Part shown: piece by piece, positions 1-10,827 of the stretch
How the letters are laid out: every line of letters begins with the position of its first letter
Numbering within the stretch: position 1 is the stretch's first letter
Source of the DNA: Cryptomeria japonica
Lineage: Eukaryota > Streptophyta > Pinopsida > Cupressales > Cupressaceae
Length of the DNA stretch: 64,000 bases
Reading direction: 5' to 3'
Assembly: GCF_030272615.1 (NCBI RefSeq)
Contig: NC_081414.1
Location: 332,989,427-333,053,426, forward strand
The notes under the pieces: generated by a model
Told to the model about the DNA's origin: nothing
Seen by the model: the letters and a program-made list of their open reading frames with translations, nothing else
The model's database searches: none
Program-made: the position numbers and the translations under genes

Positions 1-152
1 TGTTGGTCCCGCCATGAAAAAGGGACCCTCCTACCAGTAGAAACTTAAGTGAGTTGACAAGCTGACTCGGTCAACCCAAAAATAGAACTTGGAGCCCAAA
101 AAGAAAAGGTTCCTCTACATGTTGCCAATACAATGCACATAACATGTAGGTT
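1..152. other. Unassigned flank of copia A with a short inverted repeat
   Basis: No coding potential is visible. A perfect 9-bp inverted repeat (CTACATGTT at 115-123, AACATGTAG at 141-149, 17-nt loop) lies just before the insertion site of element A. The motif CATAACATGTAGGTT here recurs just beyond the other end of A (about 7499-7513), so A landed inside a short pre-existing direct repeat. Confidence 0.5.
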
Positions 153-157
153 ATCTA

Positions 158-1602
158 TGATGGTATGATGAAAGAATAATTATCTGGTAGAATACTCAGA
201 GGGGGGTTGAGTCAGTATACTAAAAAACTGATACAAACTTCCCAATCTCAAATTCAAACTCACAAAGTAAACTTTCACTATCAAGATCAATACTCATAAG
301 AATACTCAACATCAACTAGATAACTGTTATAACAACTTAACAGTAAACAACTTCAATCTTGTAAACATCAAAATGCTTAATCATATCTGAACATATTCAA
401 TCTCTCAATACTTCCAATTATCATGCCTTATCAGAATAATTAAGTAGTCAATCAAATCAACAAATAAGATCATAACCACAAAAACATTCACCACTTGACA
501 CAAATGTTTATACATGGAAAACCCAAATAGGTAAAAACCACAGTGAGCTGAGACTCATAAGGATATCTATCTGAACTCTTCTGAAGTTTTCCCCATTAGG
601 AGCCAAGCCTGTTAAAGCTTCTACAATAAGTCCGGTTAAGAACTAATTCTATTAGGAATCACCCAGTTAAGGGATTTTCAAAATGCCTTGATGAAAAAGA
701 AAAATACCCTGTTAAGAGTAACCTTGGTAGAGGGTTTGAGAATCCAAGCTAATGGACCACCTTGTTAGAGGATTTAGAAAGTAACCAAGCTTTTTAGAGC
801 TTAACCTACCAGGGGATTTTAATTCTGCTGTAATTGTTAGAAAACAATAGGTTTTCTTGACCTGTCTGAATAGCACTACATTTTCTTGATCAGATCCTTT
901 TAAGCTTCAATATGCTTCTACACAAACTGCAGATCCATTCTCTAGTTAGGAAACCACACACTCAACTGGTTTCAGCCAACACTTTGCCAAGACTTTTACA
1001 AACAACATCATCGACCTTAAATATAAATCAATTAGGTCAGTAACATAACGAAAACCTAATTCTCTCATAGAGATTACAAACAAGTTGGTACTTGATCATT
1101 AGAAATCATAAAAATCTCTTCACATTCTTCAAGAAAATTCAAACTACTCCATGATCACCGCTTCATTGGACTTTGTAACTCATCACGTGCTATGCATTAG
1201 ATACAATCCACTTTTCTCATTTCCTAGACAATCAAACAAATGAACAAATGCACCAAAACAATCTAGACTTATCCTCTTACAATGATCACATGGGTCTCCA
1301 TCATTACCGCTCATCATCAGATCTTGAACCAACAAACTTGATCGGTTAGGGTTTAACAAAAAAACAATTGGTAGGATTTACCAGTTACATTGCATAGAAA
1401 AGGTTTTAACCTTATACACTGGTTTACTGGTTCAATTCACAAACTTAACATACCGGTTTACATCATCTTCCACAAAGCTCTTCCTACCGGTTACAAGCTA
1501 ATATCAATAACAACAACAATATCAACAATATCATTACCGGTTCAATTGACATCAATGACAACATAACATATCATTAATGCAACCTTCATTCAAATGCCAA
1601 CA
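158..1602 (-). repeat. 3' LTR of copia A
   Basis: A 1445-bp direct repeat of 6084-7487, starting TGATGGTATG and ending CCAACA on the plus strand (TG...CA). The two LTRs are collinear but show scattered substitutions and several indels, including a deletion of about 60 bp in the other copy near 6280, so the insertion is not recent. Confidence 0.93.
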
Positions 1603-1616
1603 ATCTCCCCCTTTGG
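1603..1616 (-). other. Polypurine tract of copia A
   Basis: The minus strand reads CCAAAGGGGGAGAT directly before the 3' LTR, the expected place for plus-strand priming. The adjoining stretch GCCATCAATG upstream is nearly identical to the matching site of element B (13999-14030). Confidence 0.85.
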
Positions 1617-1934
1617 CATTGATGGCAATACAAATATCAACACCTTTGATTAATGTTGTGATTGGTGAATAGGAATCCTTGTTTACATTACCAAGTATTC
1701 ACCATGCTCTGTCTATCTTCAGCCTATCCCTGGTTTCCCTTTGCTAGTCACATAATTCTTCTCCCCCTTTGACATCAATGCTAAATTGAAACTAAAACAT
1801 GTAATGTCAAATTTTCACTATGCATCAACAACATACTACAACTTGATGCTCCCCCTATGGAATACATCCACTTCTTCATCAATCCATGCAAAATTTTACA
1901 AGTAATTCAGAGACTGATGCAATCAACATCATGC
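1617..1934 (-). other. 3' untranslated region of copia A
   Basis: About 320 bp between the end of the RNase H frame and the polypurine tract. It holds a second C-rich run (CTCCCCCTTTGACATCAATG near 1761-1780) resembling a duplicate of the polypurine region. No ORF is supported. Confidence 0.6.
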
Positions 1935-2498
1935 TCAACTAACTTCATGAAGAGGGACAACCCCCAATTGACTTCTAAGATACTCAAAAGTGGTCTTAGG
2001 TAGATGTTTGGTAAAGATATCTGCAAGCTGCTCCTGGGTAGAAACCTGCTCTAAGATAACATCTTTACTTTGAAAGTTTTCCCTCAAAAAGTGATACTTC
2101 AATTCAATGTGCTTGGAATGAGCGTGCAAAACAGGATTCTTAGAAATATTAATGACACTTGTATTATCACATAAAATCTTTATAGGTTCTGAGATCTTCA
2201 TCTTAAAATCTTCCAAAATGTGTCCCATCCAAATATCTTGTTTGCAATTCATATAAGTTGAAACATACTCAGCTTCAGTAGTATATTGTGAAGTACAAAT
2301 CTACTTCTTACTACTCTATGAAACTAGCCTTCCTCTTAGAAAGAATGCTCCACCGGTAGTACTTTTCCGATCATCAATATTTCTTGCCCATTCAACATCA
2401 GTGTATGCCTTCAAATAAAAGTTTCCTCCATATGGATACCATAATCCATAGTCAATTGTACCTTTTAGATATCTAAAAATTATCCTAGTTGCAATCAA
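1935..2498 (-). pseudogene. Copia A RNase H domain
   Basis: RNase H removes the RNA strand during reverse transcription. Two segments are seen. One (2316-2498) has YTDVEW followed by DDRKSTTGG, matching the copia motif around the first catalytic Asp. The other (1935-2252) has CDNTSVINISKNPVLHAHSKH and ends in ADIFTKHLP, a typical copia C-terminus. A stop (2499-2520 region) separates it from RT and another break lies between the two segments. The natural polyprotein stop is probably at 1935. Family assignment is secure; function is lost. Confidence 0.88.
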
Positions 2499-3641
2499 GT
2501 GTGCTTCCTTTAGATTCTTCTAAAAACTTGCAACTATACCAACTACATGGGCAATATCTGGTTTGTTGTGAACAACATAGTGTAATTTGCCAATCATTGA
2601 CTTGTATTCCTTTTCATCAATAGACTTAGATGCATCCTCGTTGGACAAATTATAACCTATAACCATTGGGGTTCCAACCGGTTTACAGTCACTCATGCCA
2701 AAAGTCTTCAAAACTTCTTTCACATACTTAGATCAAGTAATGAAAATACCATTCTTCATCTATTGTATTTGCAAACCTATGAAATTTTTTATTTCCCCTA
2801 CTAAAGACATTTCAAACTCTTTTTTCATTTCATCTGCAAAACTATTTCTCATGATATCATTACCTCCAAAAAAAATATCATCAACAAATACTTCACTAAC
2901 CATTATTTCATCTCCTTCAGACTTAAGATAAATATTACTATCATCACTGCTTCTTGCAAAGCCTATCTTCATCAGATGTGTATGAAGTCATTCATAGTAT
3001 ACTCTGGGTGCCTACTTTAATCCATACAAAGATTTATGCAATCTGCATAACATGTCTTTCTCATATGTCAATGCATAACCATCAGGATGCTCTATGTATA
3101 CCTCTTCTTCCAATATCCCATTAAAAAATATAGACTTAACATCCATCTGGTATATCTTGAACTTCGTATGGGCTGCAAATGCAAGTAAAGTTCTTACACC
3201 TTCCAGTCTTGCTACTAGTGCAAATTTTTTGCCATAATCTTCTCCTTCTTCTTGAGCATAACCCTTGCAGACTAATCTTGCGTTGTTGTGAACTACAACA
3301 CCATCTTCATTTAACTTGTTTCTAAATACCCATTTAGTAGCTATAACATTCTTGTTTAGTGGTCAAGGTACTAGGGTCCAAGTGATCTTCTTCTCAATTT
3401 GATCGAATTCCTCCTCCATAGCTTTAACCCAATGATCATCACCAAATTCCTCCTTAGCACTTCTAGGTTCAATGGTGGAGATCATGCAAGAGTTCTCTCT
3501 TATTCTTCTTCTAGTTAGTACTCCAACATCCTTATCCCCAATAATCTTCTCAGGACTGTGGTTCAATCTCACATACCTAGGAATAACATGGTCATTCTCT
3601 TCAAGTTCAACTTCTTCATTATCATCTTCTTCTGAATTCAT
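2499..3641 (-). pseudogene. Copia A reverse transcriptase domain
   Basis: Copies element RNA into DNA in the cytoplasmic particle. The N-terminal part (3363-3641) holds WVKAMEEEFDQIEKKITW, the usual start of copia RT. The catalytic box is FVDDIFFGG in the 2760-2972 segment (family form YVDD). The 2520-2723 segment has KPVGTPM and SMIGKLHYV. Stops and short frame breaks cut it into pieces. Only fragments between 3363 and 2972 are readable. Confidence 0.88.
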
Positions 3642-3832
3642 TTGTTCCAGTTGAACAAGTACATTATGATTTGCCTTACCAGTTTCAGATTTAACTATTT
3701 AGGTTCTAAAAGCAAAATGCAAGGATCTTCATCCATTTTCTGTGAACTAGTTCCATCTAAGACTTTGGGACATTCATCTACATGAACAACAACACTCTCA
3801 AAAATTCTTCATGTCCGGTTGTTGAAGCATTT

Positions 3833-5074
3833 TTAGGCCTTACTCTTGGTGGAATAGCCAAGAAATATTCCTTCATCACTCTTAGCTTCAAACTTGCTTA
3901 TGTAGTCACCTCTTTTAAAAAAACATTTGCTACCAAATATTTTAAAATAATTAACATCAGGTGATCTTCCATACCAATATTCATAAGGGGTGTTGTCCTT
4001 ACCTCTTTTCATCAGAAATCGGTTCATTGTGTAGACAGTTGTACTTACAACTTCTTTCCAAAATATTTTTGTGACATTTCCTTGTATCAACATTGTCCTA
4101 GCAGCTTCAACCACTGACCGATTGTTCCTCTCTGTTATACCATTCTATTGTTGTGTCCTTGGTGTAGAAAGTTTATGCTTGATACCATTCTCATCACAAT
4201 ACTTAGTGAATTCCTCAGAACTAAATTCACCACCTTGATTTGTTCTCAGACATTTTATCTTTTTTCCACTATCTTTCTCAACTAAGGCCCTAAATGCCTT
4301 GAACTTACCAAAAGCTTCATTCTTATCCTTTAAGAATGTGACCCACATCATCCTTGAACAATCATCAATGAAGATCATGAAATATCTATCACCTTGAATG
4401 CTTCTTGTTCTTATTGGTCCACATAGATCTATATGAACCAAATCTAACAAGTGCTCTGCTGAGAAGGACTTGCTCTTGAAAGTTGAAGAAGTCATCTTTC
4501 CTAACTGACATTCTTTACAAATAGCATTAACCAGTTTGTCTAGCTGAGGCAGACCTCTTACTATCTTGGACTTGCTCAGTTTGACAATGTTATCAAAGTT
4601 TATATGACAAAATCTCCTATGCCAAAGGCAACTCTCATCTATCTTTTCAGTCAAACAGTTGCTAACTTTAGGATTAAGATGAAATAAATTACCTTTGGTC
4701 TTTTTACCGATTGCAATCAATTCACCTTTGTTGTCAAATAATTTGCATATGCCATTTCTAAATTTCAGTGGGTGTCCTTTGTCATTAAGTTGTGCCACAC
4801 TTAGAAGATTGTGCTTTAGGCCTTCAACCCAATAGACATCATCAGTACTGCTCTTCCCATTAAGAGAAATAACTCCCTTACCTTTAACCATACAGGGTGA
4901 GTTGTTGCCAAATTCGACAACACCGCCATCAAATTCCTTCAAGGAAATAAATTTGCTCCGATCACCGGTCATGTGATGTGAACAACCATTATGAATGATC
5001 CAATCATTAGAGTTATCCATCCTAGACATTAGTGCCTTCTGATTTGATATCTCTTCCTTAATAGCTACAAACAC
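3833..5074 (-). pseudogene. Copia A protease-integrase region
   Basis: Starts with a retropepsin-like segment WIIHNGCSHHMTGD; copia proteases normally read DSG here, so the catalytic Asp is replaced by His. The integrase zinc-binding domain follows (WHRRFCHIN, then CKECQLGK), then the core: HIDLCGP gives the first Asp, LRTNQGGEF has Asn where the second Asp is expected, and CDENGIKH carries the Glu. The tail at 3833-4114 begins VEAARTMLIQGN and includes NRFLMKRGKDNTPYEYWYG, typical after the integrase core. A stop separates 4145 from 4114. Integration activity is not expected from this copy. Confidence 0.9.
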
Positions 5075-5099
5075 AATATCTTCACTAGCATCATCATCA

Positions 5100-6011
5100 A
5101 ATTCTTCATCAGCAATGCCATTGTCAACTGCTATAAGACAATATCTCTTTCCTTTGCCCTTATAATTCTTGAATTTATCTCTCTTGTATTCATTTTCACC
5201 ATTAGGACAGTTAGCTGCTATATGACCAATCTTGTTGCATGCAAAACATTTTAAAGGTAGTTTACCTCTATATTTCCCAATACCTCTAGGTAGTCATTTT
5301 TCTAACAATGCTTCAAGTTCCACTAAGTTGTCTTCATCATCAACATCTTTGTTGGATCTGGATTCATAGCTATGGCTGGTATCTCTACTTCTTCTCATAG
5401 ATGGGTTAGAGACAAAAGCTTTGAATGTAGACTCTAATTTTTGTACACTACCATCATAGTCATTTAACTGAAAGAAGTCTTGGTCTTGTCAATGGATTTC
5501 AGCTCTTGAATAGCTGCAACTCGAATAGGATAGACCAATAGCAGGGTTCTTACTACCTTATTGATCACTGTGGCATCTTCCACTTTCCCTCCTGCACTCT
5601 TTATTTCACCAACTATCTCTTTTATCCTTTGACCATACTGCTGGATATTCTCACCTTTAGACATTCTCATGTCATCAAAATTTTCTCTTAGGCTCTCCTC
5701 TTTAGCAATATTAACATGTTCATCACCGCTATAAATCTCTTCAAGTTTTTTCATACTTCATATGTAGTTTCAAGACCATGAACATCTACATATTCAGCAT
5801 CAGATAAGGAACTGATAATAGCCTCCAATGCTTGATGATTTTCTTGTTGTTCTTTCTTTTGATAATCAGTCAGAGTTCCAGTAGGTGCAATATAGTTAAT
5901 TTCTACATGATCCCAATAATGACTTCCTAGACTCTTAATGTAAATCTTTATTCCATTTATCCATATCCTATAGTTATCTTTGTTGAAATTTAGACCTTCT
6001 TTCTTCATCAT
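5100..6011 (-). pseudogene. Copia A gag (nucleocapsid)
   Basis: Forms the particle and binds element RNA. The first part (5751-6011) has NYRIWINGIKIYIKSLGSHYW, the second (5464-5754) has LRENFDDMRMSKGENIQQY and ends in ELKSIDKTKTSFS; together they look like the UBN2-type gag of plant copia elements. A frameshift joins them near 5752. A CCHC knuckle, CFACNKIGHIAANC, is encoded near 5207-5250. Start chosen at 6011, about 70 bp inside the primer site. Confidence 0.87.
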
Positions 6012-6069
6012 GATCTACAAGATCTTTTCCTCAAGTTGTTAGGCTTTTAGGTTAAAGAGGACCTGAGAT

Positions 6070-6081
6070 ACTCTGATACCA
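6070..6081 (-). other. Primer-binding site of copia A
   Basis: Minus strand reads TGGTATCAGAGT two bases inside the 5' LTR. Its first 11 bases match the complement of plant initiator tRNA-Met (TGGTATCAGAGC), the usual copia primer. Confidence 0.92.
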
Positions 6082-6083
6082 AT

Positions 6084-7487
6084 TGATGGTATGATGAAAG
6101 AATAAGTATATGGTAGAATACTGAGAGGGGGGGTGAATTAGTATACTAAAAAAATGATACAAACTTCCCAATCTCAAATTCAAACTCACAAAGTATACTT
6201 TCACTATCAATATCAATACTCATAAGAATACTCAACATCAACCAGTTGAGTATTATAACAACTAAGTAGTAAACAACATCAATTATGCCTTATCAGAATA
6301 GTTAAGTAGTCAATCAAATCAACAAATAAGATCATAACCACAAAAACATTCACCACTTGACACAAATGTTTATACGTGGAAAACACAAATAGGTTACAAC
6401 CACAGAGAGATGAGACTCACAAGGATAGCTATCTGAACTCTTCTGAAGTTCTCCCTATTAGGAGCTTAAGCATGTTAAAACTTTTACAATAAGTCTTGTT
6501 AAGAACTGATTCTATTAGGAATCACCCAGTTAAGGGATTTTCAAAATGCCTTAATGAAAAAGCAAAATACCCTATTAGGAGTAACCTCAGTAGAGGGTTT
6601 GAGAATCCAAGCTAATAGACCACCTTGTTAGAGGATTTAGAAAGTAACCAAGCTTGTTATATCTTACCCTGTTAGGGGCTTTTAATTCTTTTGTAATTGT
6701 TAGAAAACAACAGGTTTTCTTGATCTATCTGAATAACACTACATTTTCTTGATCAGATCCTTTTAAGCTTAAATTTACTTCTACACAAACTGCAGATCCA
6801 TTCTCCAATTAGGCAACCACACACTCAACTGGTTTGAACCAACACTTTGCCAACACTTTGCCAACACTTTTACAAACAACATCATTGACCTTAAATACAA
6901 ATCAATTAGGTCGGTAACATAACAGAAAAAAATCTCTCATAGAGATTACAAACAAGTCGGTAGAATGTTGACCGTTAGAAATCATAACAATCTCTTCACA
7001 TTCTTCAAGAAAATTCCAACCGCTCCATGATCACCACTTCATCGGACTTTGTAACTCATCACATGCTATGTATTAGATGCAATCCACTTTTCTCATTCCC
7101 TAGACAATCAAACAAACGAACAAAAGCGCCAAAACAATCTGAACTTATCCTCTTACAATGATCACACGTGTCTCCATCATTACCGCTCATCATCAGATCT
7201 TAAACCAACAAACTTGATCGGTTAGGGTTTAACAAAAAACCAACTTGTAGGGTTCACCGGTTACATTGCATAGAAAAGGTTTTAATCTTATACACCGGTT
7301 TACCGGTTCAACTCACAAACTTAACATACCAGTTTACAACATCTTCTATAAAGCTCTTCCTATCGGTTACAAGCCATTATCAATAACAACATCAATATCA
7401 GCAATATCATAAATACCATTACTGGCTCAATTGACATCAATGACAACATAACATATCATTAATGCAATCTTCATGCAAATTCCAACA
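6084..7487 (-). repeat. 5' LTR of copia A
   Basis: A 1404-bp partner of 158-1602. On the minus strand it starts TGTTGGAATTTG, a start shared in form with the LTRs of C (TGTTGGCAATTT), D (TGTTGGAATTCT) and B (TGTTGGCAAATG). Confidence 0.93.
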
Positions 7488-7492
7488 ATCTA

Positions 7493-8279
7493 GGTGTGCA
7501 TAACATGTAGGTTAAGGAAATACTTTGAATTTCTTAGATTCGATCTGCAACTAAGTTGATAGAAAATGGTCAACAATACCTACCATGCATAAATTCGGGG
7601 TAAGTATTGTTTAATAATATTATTTACTTATCCCCACAAATTCAACCAATCAAATAAAAGGGTAGGTAAACTATATAATATATTTGATTATGCAAATAAT
7701 AAAAAGTTAATAATATAATAGCCATTAGTAACAAAAGAATTAATAAATCAAAACCAATTAATAAGTAAACAAATTAAATAAATAAAAGGTAACACAAATA
7801 AAATCCAATTAAATATAAAATCAAACCAACATAAGAAAACATTAATAATAAATAATAAACAATAAATTATTAATAAATAGCCAATAAGCAATAAATCAAA
7901 CTCAATAAACATTAATCAAGCCAATACAAATAAATATTAAATAATCATCCAAATAATAATCAAATAAATGAACTATAGTACTAATACTATATTTATCAAT
8001 TATTAATTAAATATTGATCACATACTCACAACACCTCAAGCAACCTGACATAGGGTCGAACAACCCAACAGAAGATACCACAATGACAACTCAATTGAAG
8101 CAATTATTGATAAGGTGACCAGCTTAGACCTAGAGTATGAAGAGGGAAACACATGTTATCTCCAACAAATTTCCATTGGGATAAGACACACTCAGACTTG
8201 TGAGACCAGGTGGAGTCACTGTCTAGTACCTGCAATCCTGCATCCACTACTAAATACAATACAACATATTTACACATAT
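7493..8279. repeat. Fragment of a long AT-rich LTR related to 21945-26604
   Basis: The stretch AGCTTAGACCTAGAGTATG, the later GAGACCAGGTGGAGTC and GGTACCTGCAAT.. motifs, and the preceding TCACAACAC and AGGGTAGGTAAA signals occur in the same order at about 25390-26160. It is thus a diverged, partial copy of the solo LTR family, with A inserted at its left and C at its right. The plus-strand frame 8115-8444 is not a recognisable gene. Confidence 0.6.
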
Positions 8280-9190
8280 TGTTGGCAATTTACACTCATC
8301 TGGGTTATAAGTGTTGCCATTGATGGAAACACACTTCATGGGAGATTCGACAATCAGGTAACCAACATTCACTACACCAAAATTCAGGGAACCAACATTC
8401 AAAGACCCGACAATATTGGAACTGGTATTGTTAGGCTGACATAGGAGATTGATCTAGAATGTGTGGAAACGGCAACACTCATATTGTTTTATGTTTATAT
8501 TTTATCTAGGCCAACATGTGTCTTATCTTTTGTGATATGTTTGTAAGCCAACATAAGGCATTTGTGTTTATTCATGTAAATGGGTATATGTCAATCTGGG
8601 TTAGGTCATTATGTATGATGATGTAGATATATGGGAGATAAGTGATACAAAAGGTTTTGTGATGTTATCTTGATCGATAGAATGTGAATGTAAAGATCTT
8701 CAATTAGTCTTGATTATTGGTATAGAGGATTGGGAAGCGATCTATGATATCGGTAAGGGAGGTTACAGTATAACTAGTACCAACAGTGCTTTAACTAGAA
8801 CTCATCCAACATAGTAGATGCACATTTTGAGTTTAGTTTCTGTTTGTAATCTAGTATTTGGATCTGTAGTTAGTGAGGCTCCTTTTGTGATGAGCAGTGT
8901 GGCTTCCTACATGTGCAAGCCCCTCTTGTAGTATTTATTCATTTGGCTAGTGGATAGATATTATGGGTCACCAATCCCACTATAGTTTTTCCTCTTTGAG
9001 GTTTTCCATGTATAAATATATGTGTTATGGTGTTGATTCATGTGGTTGCATTGATATATTGATATTACTTGTTGTTACTTTCTTGTATGCACACCGGTTA
9101 ATAAATGGATTTGTTAATAAGGTTAAAATTACACTATCCGACAGAACACTGATTCACCCCACCCCCTCTCGGTGTTCTTGGATTCCAACA
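8280..9190 (+). repeat. 5' LTR of element C
   Basis: A 911-bp stretch from TGTTGGCAATTTACACTC to GGATTCCAACA (TG...CA), directly followed by a tRNA-Met primer site. Layout matches the LTRs of D and B: a TTGCCATTGATGG segment near the start and a CACCCC..CTCTCGGTGTTC segment near the end. No matching 3' LTR is in the window. Confidence 0.8.
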
Positions 9191-9192
9191 AT

Positions 9193-9205
9193 TGGTATCA
9201 GATCC
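9193..9205 (+). other. Primer-binding site of element C
   Basis: TGGTATCAGATCC two bases after the LTR; matches the tRNA-Met complement TGGTATCAGAGCC with one change. Confidence 0.85.
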
Positions 9206-9258
9206 TTGTGCCTTAGAATAAGTCTAACAGCTTGAGGAAGATCCTGAATCTGGAATCC

Positions 9259-9970
9259 ATGGAGATGAGTCTGTTGGCAGTGGGCTAGCATCCCTCGTAG
9301 GGATTCACAACATGGTTTAACAACCTCTTGTGGATTATATAAGTATAGTGGTTGTATCAAGCATTGACAAGTCAATCTTTTGGTGCAATGGCAAGCCTAG
9401 CTTGTAACAAGTGGTATCAGAGCTTGGTCACAAGTTTGAATCACTCAAGACATGGTGAGTGACGCTGGGAGGGGTATTGTTGGTAGTGGGCTAGCATCCC
9501 TTGTGAGTATTTGCGACATGGTTTAACAGCATCCTATGGATTCTATAAGTTGTATCAGGCATTGATAGGTCGATCTTTTGGTGCAACAACAACCCTAGAT
9601 TGTAAGAGTCTTCAGAAGGAACTTGAAGTAGCACTTGAAGTTGTAAGATGAGTTGAATTTTGCAAAGGAATTCATTCTTACCCTATAGGAGAGGCTATCA
9701 TTTGCTCAAGCTAAAAGGAAGGAAATTTTACAAAATTCGGATGATGAAGAGAAGAATTCCCTTAAGGAATTATGTCAGAAGCTGAGTTAGGAGAATGGTG
9801 TCATGAGGAATGAAATGAAAGCTATGACCATGAGGATGTCCAAGGAGATTGAAGATCAGAAGAAGAATGAGGAAAATTTTGCTATGTCACTGAAAGACAG
9901 ATCTAAGGAATGCATTAGGTTGGTGCATGAGAATGATTATGTGTTGAGAACTGAGTTGGGGCAATCATAG
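9259..9970 (+). pseudogene. Element C gag-like ORF1, N-terminal part, split by a TRIM
   Basis: The ATG at 9259 opens a frame collinear with the ORF1 starts of D (10828) and B (18853-18820). After 12 bases it is interrupted by the TRIM at 9272-9605 plus its duplicated GAGTC. Downstream, 9611-9970 encodes a degenerate coiled-coil segment (MTMRMSKEIEDQKKNEENF) that aligns with MTMRFCKEIEDRRKNEEDL of B. Several stops are present. The piece ends where the D LTR begins (9971), before the zinc-knuckle part. It probably supplied an RNA-binding particle protein when intact. Confidence 0.75.
9272..9605 (+). mobile_element. TRIM (terminal-repeat retrotransposon in miniature), complete, 334 bp
   Basis: LTR1 9272-9409 (TGTTGGCAGTGGGC...TTGTAACA), primer site TGGTATCAGAGCTTGG at 9412-9427, about 50 bp of spacer, purine tract GCTGGGAGGGG at 9464-9474, and LTR2 9478-9605. 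The 5-bp target duplication GAGTC is at 9267-9271 and 9606-9610. LTR2 lacks the last two bases (CA) of LTR1. It carries no protein, so it depends on another element's enzymes. It sits inside the gag frame of element C. Confidence 0.9.
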
Positions 9971-10755
9971 TGTTGGAATTCTACACTCTTATGAGAATAG
10001 TTGATGTTGTCATTGATGGAAACCAATTGGCAAACATCTATCAACCCACCGATAGTTACCGACACCGGCAATAGACTTCTACATACAATGGCAGACACCT
10101 CACCGACATCAATAATAATGCATACTGACACTCTGGCTGACATGGAATAAAATTTGTTTATTGTTTTATATTGTAATTATCTTTTGTAAAAGCCAACATG
10201 GCATATTATAAAAGAGTCATATATATACATGAGATCTTATAGGTCATTGTATGAGGGTAAGTAAGAAAGAAAGGATGATATTTGTGATATAGTTGATAGC
10301 GAAGATTTTTGGTAATAGACTTAGCTTAAACTGGTACTAAACTTAGTATAGTTGATGCTAATCTAAAGCAATACATTGTATTAGATTTTGATAATCCATT
10401 TTGTATGTTAGTGTGACTTTTGTTTGTGATTGAGGAGTGAGCTCTAGGCTGCTAGCCTTTCTGCATGTGCAGGCCCCTCATTGTTAGTAATATTTATTCA
10501 TTGGCCAGTGAGTGAATATTGTGGGTCACAAATCCCATCGAGGTTTTTCCCACACTGGGTTTCCTTGTTAAATATATTGTGTTATGGTGTGTTATCTATG
10601 CTATCTCTATTATTCTTATTTGCTGCATTAATTCTTATTTACCAGTACACTATTTTGGGATTGAAATTTCTTAATAAGTTTAAATATTCTGCTAACCGGT
10701 TAGACATTGATTCACCCCCCTCTCAGTGTCTTTGGGATTGTCATTGATTCTAACA
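9971..10755 (+). repeat. 5' LTR of element D
   Basis: 785 bp from TGTTGGAATTCTACACTC to GATTCTAACA. Similar to the B LTRs (about 803 bp): GTGGGTCACAAATCCCA, the CCGGTTAGACATTGATTC segment and CTCTCAGTGTCTTTGGGA are shared in inverse orientation. A TATA-like run (ATATATATACATGAG, about 10217-10231) may be its promoter. No 3' LTR lies in the window because H interrupts the element. Confidence 0.85.
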
Positions 10756-10757
10756 AT

Positions 10758-10770
10758 TGGTATCAGAGCC
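10758..10770 (+). other. Primer-binding site of element D
   Basis: TGGTATCAGAGCC, a full match to the complement of the initiator tRNA-Met 3' end, two bases after the LTR. Confidence 0.9.
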
Positions 10771-10827
10771 TAGTCCAATATTTTCAAAATTCTAACAACT
10801 TGAGGAAGATTCTGACACCGGTACGGA

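Larger units (their letters stand above)
158..7487 (-). mobile_element. Element A: Ty1-copia LTR retrotransposon, decayed
   Basis: Structure is complete: LTRs at 158-1602 and 6084-7487, primer site and polypurine tract next to them, and a perfect 5-bp target duplication ATCTA at 153-157 and 7488-7492. On the minus strand the order is gag, protease, integrase, RT, RNase H, the Ty1-copia order. Frames are broken by stops and at least one frameshift, and two catalytic positions are replaced (protease Asp, second integrase Asp). It is therefore an immobile copy unless helped in trans. The surrounding DNA at 7493 resembles a long solo LTR elsewhere in the window. Confidence 0.95.

Noticed and set aside
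2695-2931. Plus-strand ORF within copia A
   Set aside because: Antisense shadow of the RT frame.
8115-8444. 109-codon plus ORF
   Set aside because: Crosses from the old LTR fragment into the C LTR at 8280, so it cannot be one ancestral gene.
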